The notes under the pieces were generated by a model. That model had not been told where the DNA came from, searched no databases, and saw only the letters and a program-made list of their open reading frames with translations. A stretch of DNA of 64,000 bases from Polytrichum commune (taxonomy: Eukaryota; Streptophyta; Polytrichopsida; Polytrichales; Polytrichaceae). The stretch lies in the NCBI GenBank assembly GCA_950295325.1, contig OX485809.1, forward strand, positions 7,440,001-7,504,000. Direction: 5' to 3'. The translations under genes were made by a program, and so were the position numbers. Below, piece after piece: positions 24,223-36,365 of this stretch (positions are counted from its first letter, which is position 1; each line of letters starts with the position of its first letter).

Positions 24223-27163
24223 ATAAAAGCTCATCTAAATACTACTCCTCAACTACTATAATTGTCAAAACTTTAATGAGGGTAATCAATCACAAGCCAC
24301 CACCATATATACTTTAATTTTGCTTGCCTTAAAAATATAGATCTTGTCTATGTTGGCGTTACATGACCCTAGTGAGCGATTAACTGGACCTCATCAACTA
24401 TGGACATCTCAACCTTAAATACAATATGTAGTGTAGTGTTGCTTTGGATTTTCACCCTCCCCCATAAGTAGGTGTCACGTAACTTTACCCCTTGAGATTT
24501 TGGTGGGGTTTTCCCCATGAACCAAAATATCACCCCTTCTTTCATCCTATCTATGCAGACCACTTCATCCTTGTGACTTTATTCACTTGCATGCAATCTA
24601 TAGGGTATCAAAATTTCGATCATGTTGGGACTAAATTCCACTTAGGCTGGGACTGAATTTTGATACGGTTGGGATTAACTTTCGATCAAGCCGGAACCAA
24701 TAGTGCCATGACACATGTTCTAGTTTTGAGTGCTAAAGTGAGGAGGAGTGAGCGGTTATGACAAACTCTAGACACTTGTAATATGATCGGGCCAACTTTT
24801 GGCTTAAAAAACTCACAAAATTTTCAATTGAAGGAATAAAATTATTGGGACAAAATCCCGTCCTCCTGTTTTCTATCTTCCTACACGGGAGAAATTGCAC
24901 CGCCTTATACTTCAAATTTGGCGCATTATCTCTTAAGTGATCTGGTTATAGGCTTTGTCATTATGTTGGTGAGCCCAAAAGTTTTATTTACTTCTGTCAT
25001 TTCTCCACATCCAACTTCATCCATCATCCATTCATTTTCATCAATGTCGTGTAGAAGCCCTAGGCTTCATCCATCGAATATTTATGAATTGCATCTACAA
25101 AGGTAAACTTTCGCATCCATGCAAAGGGATTAATTGGGTGAAATATAGTTCACTACATGTTCAACATGGGAGGGGCGGGTTTTTTTCGCGGCTAGAACCA
25201 TATCCCGGTCACAAACAAGAAAACACTGCTCTTCCATGTATAATAGATTCCCTAGATTGCCATTTGTTTTCTTCAAATTTTTATTTGGCAAAAAATGTTT
25301 TATTACCACATGCGATGTTTGAACAAAATCATTTGTGCCATTTTGGATAGATTTTTGATACAAATCACAAGTTCGTATGAAAGTCAAGGTCATGTATGGC
25401 CCCAAGCATTTAGGGCTTAGGTTCTTCTCTATAACTAATCCCACCATGCATTCACCTGCAGACCAATTCAGTAGTGTATGCAAGTGGAGAAACCTAAGGT
25501 CAAGGCATCCATAGTCGACCATGTCCATTTTACTGTACCATGTCCATACCATGGATTCATGTACATGCCCAATTTCTACTCTTGCGTGTGCAAGTGGGGA
25601 GCCTAACGTAGGTGCACAAAATTCTCATGTCTAGTGATATACCCACCACACAAACCAATAAGTCAGGTAGTAGTATAATATGAACCTCCAACTACAGAAT
25701 ATAATAAGGTCTTGTGTATAATTATTCGGCCAAGCCGATCAATTAAGGCATTATGTGCCAGATTTGGAGAAGTATAAGGTGGTGGAATTTTTCCTGTGTA
25801 GGGAGATAGAAATAAGGAGGACCATTTATAATTATCCGGTAATTTTATTCCTTCAATTGAAAATTTTGTGAGTTTTTGAATCCAAAAGTTGGCCCGTCCA
25901 TATTACAATGTTTAGAGTTTGCCATAACTGCTCACTCCTTCTCATTTTAGCACTCAAAACTAGAAAATGTGTCATGGCACTATGGTTCTGGCATGATCAA
26001 AATTCATTCCCAACCTGATTGGAATTTAATCCCAACCGTATCAAAATTCAGTCCCAGCCTAAGTGGAATTTAGTCCCAACATGATCGAAATTCCAATACC
26101 ATATAGGTTGCATGCAAGTGAATAAAGTCACAAGGATGAAGTGGTCTGCATAGATAGGATGAAAGAAGGGGTGATATTTTGGTTCATGGGGAAAACCCCA
26201 CCAAAATCTTGAGGGGTAAAGTTACGTGACACCTACTTATGGGGGAGGGTGAAAATGCAAAGCAACACTACACTACATATTGTATTTAAGGTTGAGATGT
26301 CCATAGTTGATGAGGTTCATTCAAGCACTCACTAGGGTCATGTAACGCCAACATAGACACGATCTATATTTTTAAGGCAAGCAAAATTAAAGTATATATG
26401 GTGGTGGCTTCTGATTGATTACCCTCATTAAAGTTTTGACAATTATAGTAGTTGAGGAGTAGTATTTTAGATGAGCTTTTATATGGTGAACCTATATATA
26501 AGTGTAACCCAAAATTTCATGCTTCAAAAGTTGTAGCAATTTCCATGTTATGAATTTAAAAAATAATTGCATTGTCTTTGGAATTTGTTTCTCTTCACAA
26601 GAAACACAATTCCCCACTATTAATCCTTCTAAAGAAATGCAAACTCTCTTATTTTATTTGTTGTAGATGCCTCAACTGTAGTGTCACAGATACTACGTTT
26701 TATGCTTGATGCTAATTACATACTATTTATGGGCTTTAGTGTTGGATGAATGAGAGGTACACTAGTATGCAATAATTTGCTATCGCCTTTTGTTTTTGAG
26801 CAGTATGTCATATACATTTTTTCATTGATATAGCCAACCAAACCAATGTTTGGCGCATGCCATCGCTATTGTTTCCAAATTTGTGAATTAAAAAAAAACA
26901 ATCACATTTTCCTTAAAACGTGGTTCTCATTGGGAAAACATTATTCCTTGCTATATGTTACTCCTAAGCAGATGCAAACTCTTTTATTTTATCGGTCATA
27001 GAGGCCTCATCCGTGGCGTAGGTCCGTCGATAATTGACTTATTTGGTGCACAGGTACTACTGTAGTCCTCTTCTCTCTCGTGATATATATATACCAGGCC
27101 CCCCAAATAAACCTGAATACAGTAATACAAGAATTTATTCCTGTCGGATGAAGCTCGATCATC

Positions 27164-28266
27164 CAAGGAGTAAATTTGAAGGGCTATTACCCTTATTTTG
27201 GGGTCCAACCCTTCACTTTCCCTTCAAATATTTTGCAACCCTTCAAAAAGGAAGGGTTAATTTTCTATAATCCCTTCAAAATGAACGGCAAAAAAAAGTA
27301 ACCCTTCCCTAATAATACTTTGAGAAAAATGAGATCACTTGCTCATCTCACATCTGTCACCCCTCAGTCTGACAAAATTGCAGTAGAAACTGAGAGTCTG
27401 AGAGAGTATGGCCTCACAGAGACAGGTGGAGACTCGAGAGTGATTTAGCCCTATTTCTTATCCTATGGAATTGCCACTTCTATATCGGAATGCACACTTA
27501 TGGTTACAAGTCTTGCTTAATCACTTTTGTTTAGAAGGATGCAAACTTGTAAATCATGATGGATGTATTTCTGAGCTCAAGAGTTTTGTAGATACTCTTC
27601 AAGTAGCTTGTGCAGGATTAAAAATGCACCATGCATGGGCAATTTTTGCATCTACCGAAGACTACTTGAGCAGATTTCCACACATGACACAATTGTGGCA
27701 AGTGATCTTGACTCTTCCTGCAAGCACAACTAGTTGTGAGAGGGGATTCTCAACTCAAAATCTTATCAAATCTTATAGGAGATGTGCTCTAAATATCACC
27801 ACCTTGGACGCTTTGATGAGGATTGCGATGGCGAAGATTCCTATGGAGTCTCTTGATTTTGAAGATATTTGGGAGAGGTGGATGAATGTGAAGGATAGAA
27901 GGTTTCAAGAATGATTTAGATTGTGAGTTTTGAGTTTCTTACATCTTACTATTATTGCTTTCTTGTTGTCCTCAAGATTATCATTGATGCCAATATGTTG
28001 AGATGTCATTACCATTTCAATATACTCAAACATCAATGTTTCATCAATGAAATAGTTCTATCTTTTCACCATGTGTGTTCTTTGGTCTCACTTATATTAT
28101 AGTTTTCAACATCGCTTAAATGATAAACATGATAATGTGCACTTTCAACAAAAACTTCAATACATACATGAAAGGCAATTTTTGAGGTAACCCTTTATTT
28201 TGAAAGGGAAAATTTTGAGTTACCCTTCCCTATGAAATACAAGCAACCCTTCAAATTTATGCCCTG
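27164..28266 (+). mobile_element. hAT transposon, internally deleted
   Basis: The 1,103-bp element is flanked by a perfect 8-bp duplication CGATCATC (27156-27163 and 28267-28274). The left arm has this site once, uninterrupted (GATGATCG at 14,640-14,647). Terminal inverted repeats are imperfect: CAAGGAGTAAATTTGAAGGG on the left and, reverse-complemented, CAGGGCATAAATTTGAAGGG on the right. The subterminal regions are rich in AACCCTTC/GAAGGGTT words. It encodes only a C-terminal hAT transposase fragment, so it is non-autonomous. The 8-bp duplication and CA(A/G)GG ends are diagnostic of hAT elements. Confidence 0.93.
27465..27914 (+). pseudogene. hAT transposase C-terminal fragment
   Basis: This 149-codon open frame ends in a typical hAT dimerisation domain. 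It contains LTLPASTTSCERGFSTQN and TTLDALMRIAMAKIP, the conserved S/C-ERxFS and LDxLMRI blocks. The N-terminal BED zinc finger and the RNase-H-like catalytic core of a full transposase (usually 600-800 residues) are missing. The fragment cannot catalyse transposition but could still dimerise. It lies inside the 1,103-bp hAT element. Confidence 0.88.
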
Positions 28267-28274
28267 CGATCATC

Positions 28275-30555
28275 TAATCAATGATACCAAATGATTCACC
28301 TACATGCCAAATTTTTACTGCTGACTCTTGTATGTGCAAGTGGGGAAACGTAATGTAAGTAGGTCCTCCAATAATTGACTTAGGTGCACAAGTACTACTG
28401 TAGTCCTTTTCTCTCGTGAGATATATATACCAGGCCCAGCAAATGTGAATATAGTAATTAATCCAGGATTTCATTCCTGTCGCATGAAGTTCCATCATAT
28501 AATTAATGATACCATGGATTCACATACATGCCTTATTTCTACTGTTAACTATTGTGTGTGCAAGTGGGGAAACCTAACATATATAAGTTAAGTTAGGTGC
28601 TGAGATACTTGACTTGGGTGCACAAAAGTCTCGTGCCTGGTGATATGCATAGATACCCATGCCACCACACAAACCAACAAGTCAGGTAGTAGTATCATAA
28701 GAACCTCCAGCTCCAGAAGCTCTCCTGTATAATTATTCTGTATAATTAATTAGTCAGGTGGTAGGATAGACGAATGGGTGAGTTCCTGTCGGGGAGAGCA
28801 AGTAGTCATGGATGAATGGAGGCAGGATGGGGGGCTGGATGGATGAATGGAGCGAGGACATTGTCAGCCAAGGCTCGGCTCTGTGTATTATGGCGACCTC
28901 ACCTTCTCCTTGCGCCTACACTGTGCGCTCTTCCTTGCCTTGTCTCGCGGATCGGAGTGCATGCTGATTGACTCAAGAATCCCATAGCCAAGGCCAACAG
29001 CAAGGATTTTAGTTGTGGGTATGAGTAGACTGAGAAGCTAGAGGTGGAGAGACGCAGAGAGAAAGGCGGCATGTACATGGAGATGAGATCGAGGAGTGGA
29101 ATTGGTAGCCGGCGGCGGGTTTGGAAAAATTAGAGGCGACTGAAAGGCATGAGGTGAATAAATTATGATGTGAATATGTATCAAAGCGAGAAGACTAGGC
29201 GGTAGTTGTTGGCTCTCCTTACAAAGTGCTTATCAACTTCACTAAGGTTGTCGCCTCGCTCATCATTGAGTTACTAGTTTGCATCTTAGGATTGATAGTG
29301 TTCATCTAACTTAGGACCCGGGATTTCGTTCATGTGGTGATTTTGTCTATCATCTAGAGCTTAGTGTTTGTGAAAGTGGGAGACCCTGTTATGAATCATG
29401 GTTGAATTATGTGAGGATTGGCTTGGCACTTGGTACTGGTTTTGTTACAGAATTTTGGGCATAATTGGTAGAGATCCTAATGTTTCCAAGTCCAACCGGT
29501 TACATGTTGACATGTTTCGATTTTCCTTTGTTGATTGGAGGTGTGTTGTCTAAATTCTTGTGAAGTGCTCAATAGTTTGTCTGGAGTCTTGGAATTTGAA
29601 CTGGTTATTTCTCAAACGCAACCGGTTCATCTGTGACTAGCAGTTGGTTCTCCCTGTTCATCGTCTCACACACTGAAGGTGTCTCTATCACTTGGTGCCC
29701 GAGCCAGCCCTATGCTTTCAAACCTAAACTTGGACAGTTTGAAAGTGGCAGACCATGTTATGGGTGGTTGAAATCTATGAGGATTGGCTTGGCACTTGGT
29801 ACTGGTTTTGTTACAGAATTTTGGGCTTAATTGGTAGAGATCCTAATGTTTCCAAGTCCAACCGGCTACATGATGACATGTTTCGATTTCCCTGTGTTGA
29901 TTGGAGGTGTGTTGTCTAAATTCTTGTGAAGTGCTCAATAGTTTGTCTGGAGTATTGGAATTTGAACTGGTTATTTCTCAAACGCAACCGGTTCATCTGT
30001 GACTAGCAGTTGGTTCTCCTTGTTCATCGTCTCACACTCTGAAGGTGTCTCTATAACTTAGTGCCCGAGCCAGCCCTATGCTTTCAAACCTAAACTTGGA
30101 CAGTTTGAAAGTGGCAGACCATGTTATGAGTGGTTGAAATCTATGAGGATTTGCTTGGCACTTGGTACTGGTTTTGTTACAGAATTTTGGGCTTAATTGG
30201 TAGAGATCCTAATGTTTCCAAGTCCAACCGGCTACATGATGACATGTTTCGATTTCCCTGTGTTGATTGGAGGTGTATTGTCTAAGTCCATGTGAAGTGC
30301 TCGATTTGGGGATTTTGCAGATCTGTGGAGGGTTACGTTTGGCGATCACACTTCCTCTGGATTACGTTTGGTGACACACTTCTTCGATTTTGCATTGCTG
30401 TGGAGCATTTTTAGGTATGTGCCTGCGATTGAGTTGTATCTGAGGTTGAGGTAGGCGTTTAGCTTGTAGTTGGTCATCCTAACTCTTGACAAATACTGCC
30501 ATTGATTGGATTTGGTACAAATATAACTATTGAAGTTTTGCCACTGCCCTAAAAC
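28275..30555. other. right-arm intergenic repeats
   Basis: This mirrors the left arm at about 12.7-14.6 kb. It includes the CACTTGCACA / ACGAGAGA repeat words at 28.3-28.7 kb, low-complexity sequence at 28.8-29.2 kb and a triple 366-bp repeat (about 29,390-30,300). No gene is recognised. Confidence 0.6.
29390..30300. repeat. 366-bp tandem repeat, three copies (right arm)
   Basis: GGCACTTGGTACTGG recurs at about 29,425, 29,791 and 30,157, a 366-bp period. Each copy includes TTTGAACTGGTTATTTCTC, a GTCTCTAT(C/A)AC word and GACATGTTTCGATTT. The left arm has two copies. Confidence 0.85.
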
Positions 30556-30765
30556 TTGCTGGAATGGACCCTGAAAGAGAATTCTTTTGGTAAAACTGTC
30601 CGATCAGATGGCTCAGCCTTCCCAGCTCCAACGGTAGGGTTCCATTCATTCATGTTGGTATTTGTTAGCTTTATCCATTCAAGCCGGTTAGAATTACCCC
30701 AGGCTCGCGGAATAGGTCCACCTGGTTTGTTCCTGCATGGATTGAGCGCTGTAAGATTGGAGTAG
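30556..30765 (+). other. possible unidentified exon (right-arm copy)
   Basis: This is the mirror of 12,502-12,711. The frame reads LLEWTLKENSFGKT and then VRSDGSAFPAPT before a possible GT donor, and an in-frame stop lies just upstream. No domain is recognised and it may not be genic. Confidence 0.25.
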
Positions 30766-30766
30766 T

Positions 30767-33700
30767 TGGCAAGCTCCTCTGGGATGCCTCATGATACAAT
30801 TATCGAGAGGGCGTATACAGGAATCGGACTCTTCTTAATGGGACGTCGATATTCAATTGGTGTGTGGTTACATGAGTGCGTACAAGGGAGTGGGACTCTC
30901 CTTTATCTGACACCTATTTTAGATTGGTGTGTGGTTACACGGGGATCGAAGAACAAACATCATAACGATACGTGATGTTTAAAAGAGATTAGATTATGTT
31001 TTCAGATCGTAGTCACTATTGCATAGTTAATAGTGAGTACAGTCGGGAAGACCTACGTATTCGGTTAAGGAATCAACAAACATTCACTTCTAATAACCAT
31101 AACCTAATCATATGAGGTTTGATTTTCAATCAAATATTTGCTTATTTATTCTCATCAAAGATTCGCTAGTGTGACATAAGTTTCGTTGTATATATCTAAT
31201 TGGTTGAAGTCGGAAAACATGAAAAGTGAACCAAAGAACACCCACATACCTAGAGGATAAAGGAGCGTTGCTTTTGGGACACACCAAGGGTCATTGGTTG
31301 GTTGGTGAGGTGAAGGATTGAGTGTGTTGGTGGTTTGATTAACAACTATGATAGCCAAGTATTAAGATTTGTCTTCAACATTATTCTACGGAATCTTTGA
31401 AAGTAGACTTGTCATGTATCTTCAATGACGCACCTTATTGATCACTCTGAACAAAATTGTACGTTTGTCTTTGTGGACTCCTTTGAACAACAAAATTCCA
31501 ACATTTGAGAAACATTGAAGAGGTTGTTTCAAATTTGTCATGTCATTCCTGTTCATAGTATATTGCAATTCGTTGAATGGTCATTCCATCATTCAAATCT
31601 CAAATAGATTGAATGAATAGAGAAGGCCACGTGTACGTCAAGAGCCCTCAAATAAATTCACTCCCATGGTACTGATCTTCCACTTAAGCTTAACACCCAA
31701 AGGACCCTCAAAGGACAGAGGGTCTCAACGTACAACCCAATACACAAATTATATGGGCCTCATCAAGTTCAACACTGGCTATTTCCGGTCATGAGAGCTC
31801 CTGGAACACCATATAACTACATACATCAAAGACATTGGACATGTGAGGTGTTGGCCTTCAGAGGGCCTGATAAGAGCCCTAGAGCAGTGTCCGGGAAGAT
31901 TTTGGACAAAACCAATTGAGATCCACCTGTTTGAAAGTTTATGTCCCGGGAGATTTTTAGGCATAATTGGTCAAAGTCCCAGTGTTTCCAAGTCAACCAG
32001 TTACTTGTAATCTTTTCGTTCTACTTTATTGATTTTAGATATATAGTATCCTATAGATTCCTTAAAAATGATCAGTAATTTTTTTGAAGTTTTGAACAGG
32101 TTATTTCTTAAACTCAGCCGGTTAATTTGTAACTAGGGGTCGGTTCTCCCCGTTCATTTTTCCAAGTCCAACCGGTTTAAATGTTGATATCTTTCAGTTC
32201 TCCTTTATCAATTGATTTTTTATATTTTTATATTTTTATATAGATTCTTCTAAAATGATTGGTGATTTGCATAAAGTCTTGACCGTGAACTGGTTATCTT
32301 TCAAACTCAACCGGCCCATTTGTAGATATTAGCAGTCAAATCTCCCCGTTTGTAGCCCTTGAGTTCATCACCTTTGCACTAATATCTAGGCTGGAGGTAG
32401 ATGGTCCCCCTGGCGAAAGTGGGACATCTACTAAAATCCTAGATATTAGGACTAAGGCGATGAGTTGCAAGGCCCTATACATGCCCATGTCAATCATGTA
32501 CTTCTTGATAACACTAACTCAACGCTACTACTGTGCCTCTGACGTTTGTTGCCTATGTCTCATTAATTGTGACAAATTACGTTAATTGACCTCGAGCCCC
32601 CCCCCCCCTACATTAGAATGATAAGAGATTATGGATCATATCATTGACTAATTTAGTATAAGATGTTAATGTCAACTTCATAATATTAGGTGGCGTCCTT
32701 GCCTCATCCTTTCTCGAAACATGTTGTAGCCTAGTTGGAGGAGATGAAGGTGGATTAGGCATCAATAGATTGCATTTGAGTTGGTTATTTGGATCAATCA
32801 ATCGTGTGGATCTTGGGGGAGGGAAGGAATGAATATCTTAATTTGTAAGTCATATGTTTGTATAGTCCAACATTTCCCCTCTCCAACCTAGCCCGTATTA
32901 GTTAAAAGCGGATGTGTAATTCATATTCCTAAGTAGTCTTGCCAACACATTTGGGAGGTTGCATAGGATGAATAATGGATGAGGTGTACACACGAAGAGG
33001 TGATTTGGTTGAAGGGCTCAAGAAAAGGTTTGAGCGTGAAGCTTTTGTGGTGATATACCTATCTTGTAAGTTTAAAGTTTCATGATTGTGTTGTCTTTCC
33101 GAAGGGGCATGAATGTTTGTTTTTGAGGGTTCTTTTAAGACTTTGGTTATTGTTAATGTACTGTCCATATGAAGTAGACACGTAGAAACATGTTTGTGTT
33201 TGCCATTTTTGTGTGGTGACATTGTTTGCGTGATTTTATTGAAACCTCATGTATGTTATGATAAGTTCGTTCTTTTCTTTGTGAGGTTCGTAGTCAAGGA
33301 ACATAATGGATTCTAGGCAAATTGGCATGTTCTATATCTCTAGGCTATTGACCTCTCACACAAAATATTTTTATCTTCTCCTATCCTATGAAAGCCACGA
33401 TGTTAGGTTGGCTTTTAGACCGTATAAAAAACTAATGCTATGAGTAGGGAAATGCTTTTACATAAATTCAACAGTGCCATCGATCATCTCTTAAAAATGA
33501 ACGTGAAACTCAATTATATGAACAATTAATTATTGACATGGTATGTGCTATTGGTGTTTGTCTATGCACATGGTCTATCTACTGAACTACTATATGCCAT
33601 TGAATGAGGCACATGTGGGTGTGGTTATCCAATTGAACATGGAAGCACAATTGGTAAATGTTGTTTTTGAGTGGAAACGCTTGTTTTTGATGAGCGTGAA

Positions 33701-34484
33701 GTTTATTTACTCTACACTCACTTGTTGTGAAGGCGATGTTGATTAGTCATTTAGTTTGGTTGTGTGTTTCAATCACCAAAATGCAAATGAATTGTTAGTG
33801 TTGAGATTCGTTTATACATATCTTATCGTCCAAGGTTGCTCCTATGAAACTTTTGGGAATATTGATGTGTTATTTTTGAAGTGTTTGGTTCTTTATTGGT
33901 TAGTTGAGGTATAGACTTTTGAATTTGATTGATTGCTTCGAAGGGAGAGAGGAAGGTGATGTTTAGGGTCCATCTCTTAGAGTTGGAAGTTCATTTCCTA
34001 TGTATACACCTCTCTAGCTATGTTTGACCAAAGAAAAACTAGATTAGGCCTCTTTAGGGAATAAAACCATGTGTTATAACATTAATTAGCACGATGCACT
34101 TGATTGTCGTATCGCTTTTACTCTTTAATTGGAATGGCATATTTTACCATGTGCAGTGTTGCATATTACTAGAATAATACTTATTTGTAATTCGCTTGTA
34201 AAAACGTATACCAAAATGCAAGTCCAAATGATAAATGCCACTACATAATGTTTTTTGAGTAGTTTTGAAGCTATGTAGAGAAACTACTTTCACATTCATT
34301 CTTGACATTATAATCACCATTTATTTGTCTATATTGTAAATAATGTATCCCAAAATTAGAGTGTGGATTTTCCTTTAGTATGATCAACTTTTGCATTGTA
34401 TTTTGTGGAGTAATTAACTTATTATTGTTTGTATTCATTTTATAACTTTGTTAAAATAATGATGTTCTTATTTTATTGTGGTAG
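30767..34484. other. right-arm intergenic sequence upstream of the PNL start
   Basis: This is the near-identical mirror of 8,783-12,500 and is the presumed promoter and 5' UTR side of the right PNL gene. The ATG at 34,485 is immediately preceded by TTATTGTGGTAG, a good splice acceptor, which suggests a 5'-UTR intron whose upstream exon lies somewhere in this stretch. I cannot place a TATA box or transcription start. The C run near 32,597 mirrors the left G run. Confidence 0.5.
32365..32463. repeat. pre-miRNA-like long hairpin (right-arm copy)
   Basis: This is the exact mirror of the hairpin at 10,804-10,902, with the same perfect 12-bp central stem (CTAATATCTAGG / CCTAGATATTAG). It has no independent support beyond being copied with the arm. 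Confidence 0.5.
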
Positions 34485-36227
34485 ATGAAGACAATGGTTG
34501 TATACTTACAAGGTTATGGTGTGCAAAACAGGAAAGTGAATAAAGATCCACATGCTGGGATAAATAATAGGTGTTCCGTCATGGCTAAGATCTTGCAACG
34601 GGTTTTGATTTGGGGTTTCATAAGTATTTGCTCCTTAAAGCTTTGGACATATGTGCGAAAAAGACACGAACAAAGAGAGCATGGATGTATTTTAGAATGG
34701 CAGAGCAAAGAAGTAAGCAAACTTCACGAGGTTCTCAAAACAAAGCAAGTGTTGAATAAGAGACAATGCGAAAATCTTCTCAACAAACTCGTCCAAGTTG
34801 TGGATAATTTCAATGTGATGACCATGTCTACTAATGAGGCCTCCAATATCGGGCTTGTACTTGAGGAGTTATGTCGCATTATTCAAAGAGTACGAGTATT
34901 GGTGGAAGATTGTGGGAAGCAAAAATGGTGCCATGCAGTTGCATTCCAAATGAACAACATGGAGGCCTTTCGAGAACTTGTGTATGATTTGAAGTGTATA
35001 TGGGATGCAATATGTGAAATATATTCACCTTTTTGTGTGGATTCAAAATATGACATCCCACTTATTGATTTTGACGTGGCCACTTATGACGAAATTCAAG
35101 GTGATGAAGAAGATTTGGAAAATAGGCTTCTACAATGCCTCCAAACGACGCCCAATGATTTGGAGGACTATGACTTATCAAAATATTTGTTGAGGAGATT
35201 GCAATATGACTTGCAACGAGTGAAAGGTGCAGAATTGGATGCTTCGGAGGTTTCGGAGGATTTTGTGAAACCGGAGCTCAACAAAGAAATAGGTTCTGGG
35301 CAGACGGGCAAAGTGTACAAATCAAGTTGGATGGGATTACAAAGTGCAACAAAAATAATGAAAGCTTCTCCAAACTGTCTCAAAGAAGCCAACATCTTAG
35401 CAGGCTTGAGCCATCCGAACATCATCAAATTCATTGGTTGTGGAACTGATGAAAACCATGAGAACAATCTCCATCAGACAACAGAAGCCTCCAAAGAACT
35501 ATATTTAGTAATGGAGTTTATGGAAACGAGCTTGGGTGGTTTCTTGAAGAAGCAAAAGAAAAACTTACCATATATTGAAGCAATTGATATAATGTATCAA
35601 ATTGCAAAGGGCATGTGTTACCTTCATGACATGTATGTTGCCCATCTTGATCTAAAGCCAGACAATGTGCTTTTAAGCTCCATGACAGTTGCAGGAGTAA
35701 AGGGGAATTGTGGCCATGGTTTTGTCAAATTGATGGATTATGATACTTCTAAATTGGAGGTTCAAAGCAAACCAGAACCACAAATTCATACAATTGGTAC
35801 ACCAAAGTATATGGCACCGGAGATGAAGAACAAAGATGACCCACCTTGTGCGGCATGTCCTTTTGAAGCTGATGTATGGTCATTTGCTATGACATGTTCA
35901 GAGATTCTTTCTCTCAAGCAACCATTTTCAAACACCAAAACAAGGAAAGACATTTTGCAAAAGATAAAAGATCATGTCAGGCCAGACCTACCTATCAATT
36001 GTGAGGAGCTCACCATGTTGATCGAGGAATGTTGGGTTGAAGATCCTTCACGGAGGCCAACATTTTCTAATATTTGCGATCGACTCACAACCTTGAAGAA
36101 GAAGTTCATGACTAGAACGTATTCCAATGACATACCACGGTTCAAGAGAGACCAGTCTATGACCCAAAATATGGAAAGGAAATCGGAAGCCTCAAAGCAT
36201 GTCAAAAACATCCCTGCTACAAAGAAG
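34485..36227 (+). CDS. PNL immune receptor, exon 1: N-terminal region and protein kinase
   Basis: These 581 codons start at the ATG that follows an AG. Residues about 36-57 are hydrophobic (ILQRVLIWGFISICSL), possibly a membrane anchor or helix. Residues about 60-250 are a helical region resembling the segment preceding the kinase in moss PNL proteins. The kinase-like domain spans about 265-540, with glycine loop GSGQTGKV (270-277), Lys290 and Glu301, HLDLKPDN (387-394), DYD (418-420), and APE (444-446). The catalytic Asp389 and Lys391 are kept. The HRD arginine and DFG glycine are replaced, so activity may be altered. The exon ends AAG|GTATGA in phase 0, and the 138-bp intron ends at 36,365 (TATAG|GTGGAT). 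Moss PNL proteins are presumed intracellular immune receptors. Confidence 0.93.
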
Positions 36228-36365
36228 GTATGAACCAAGTCTATTACAATGTGCTTATTGTTTACCTATCAGATGTCATGTTTTTATTGTTATTGAATTT
36301 AATTTGCTTGAAATTGGACTTCAATATTTGAACATAGAATCCTAACATCTGTGTTCTTCGTATAG

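Larger units (their letters stand above)
21140..25660 (+). repeat. direct copy of left-arm block, interrupted by an insertion
   Basis: The segment 21,140-21,294 continues at 23,713 after an LTR-like insertion and matches 14,950-15,545. At about 24,175 the copy jumps back and repeats 15,313-16,735 as about 24,206-25,660. The junction holds a short palindrome in which GGTGAACCTATATATA faces its complement. The second part is much closer to the left-arm sequence than the first, so at least two duplication events are layered here. Confidence 0.75.
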
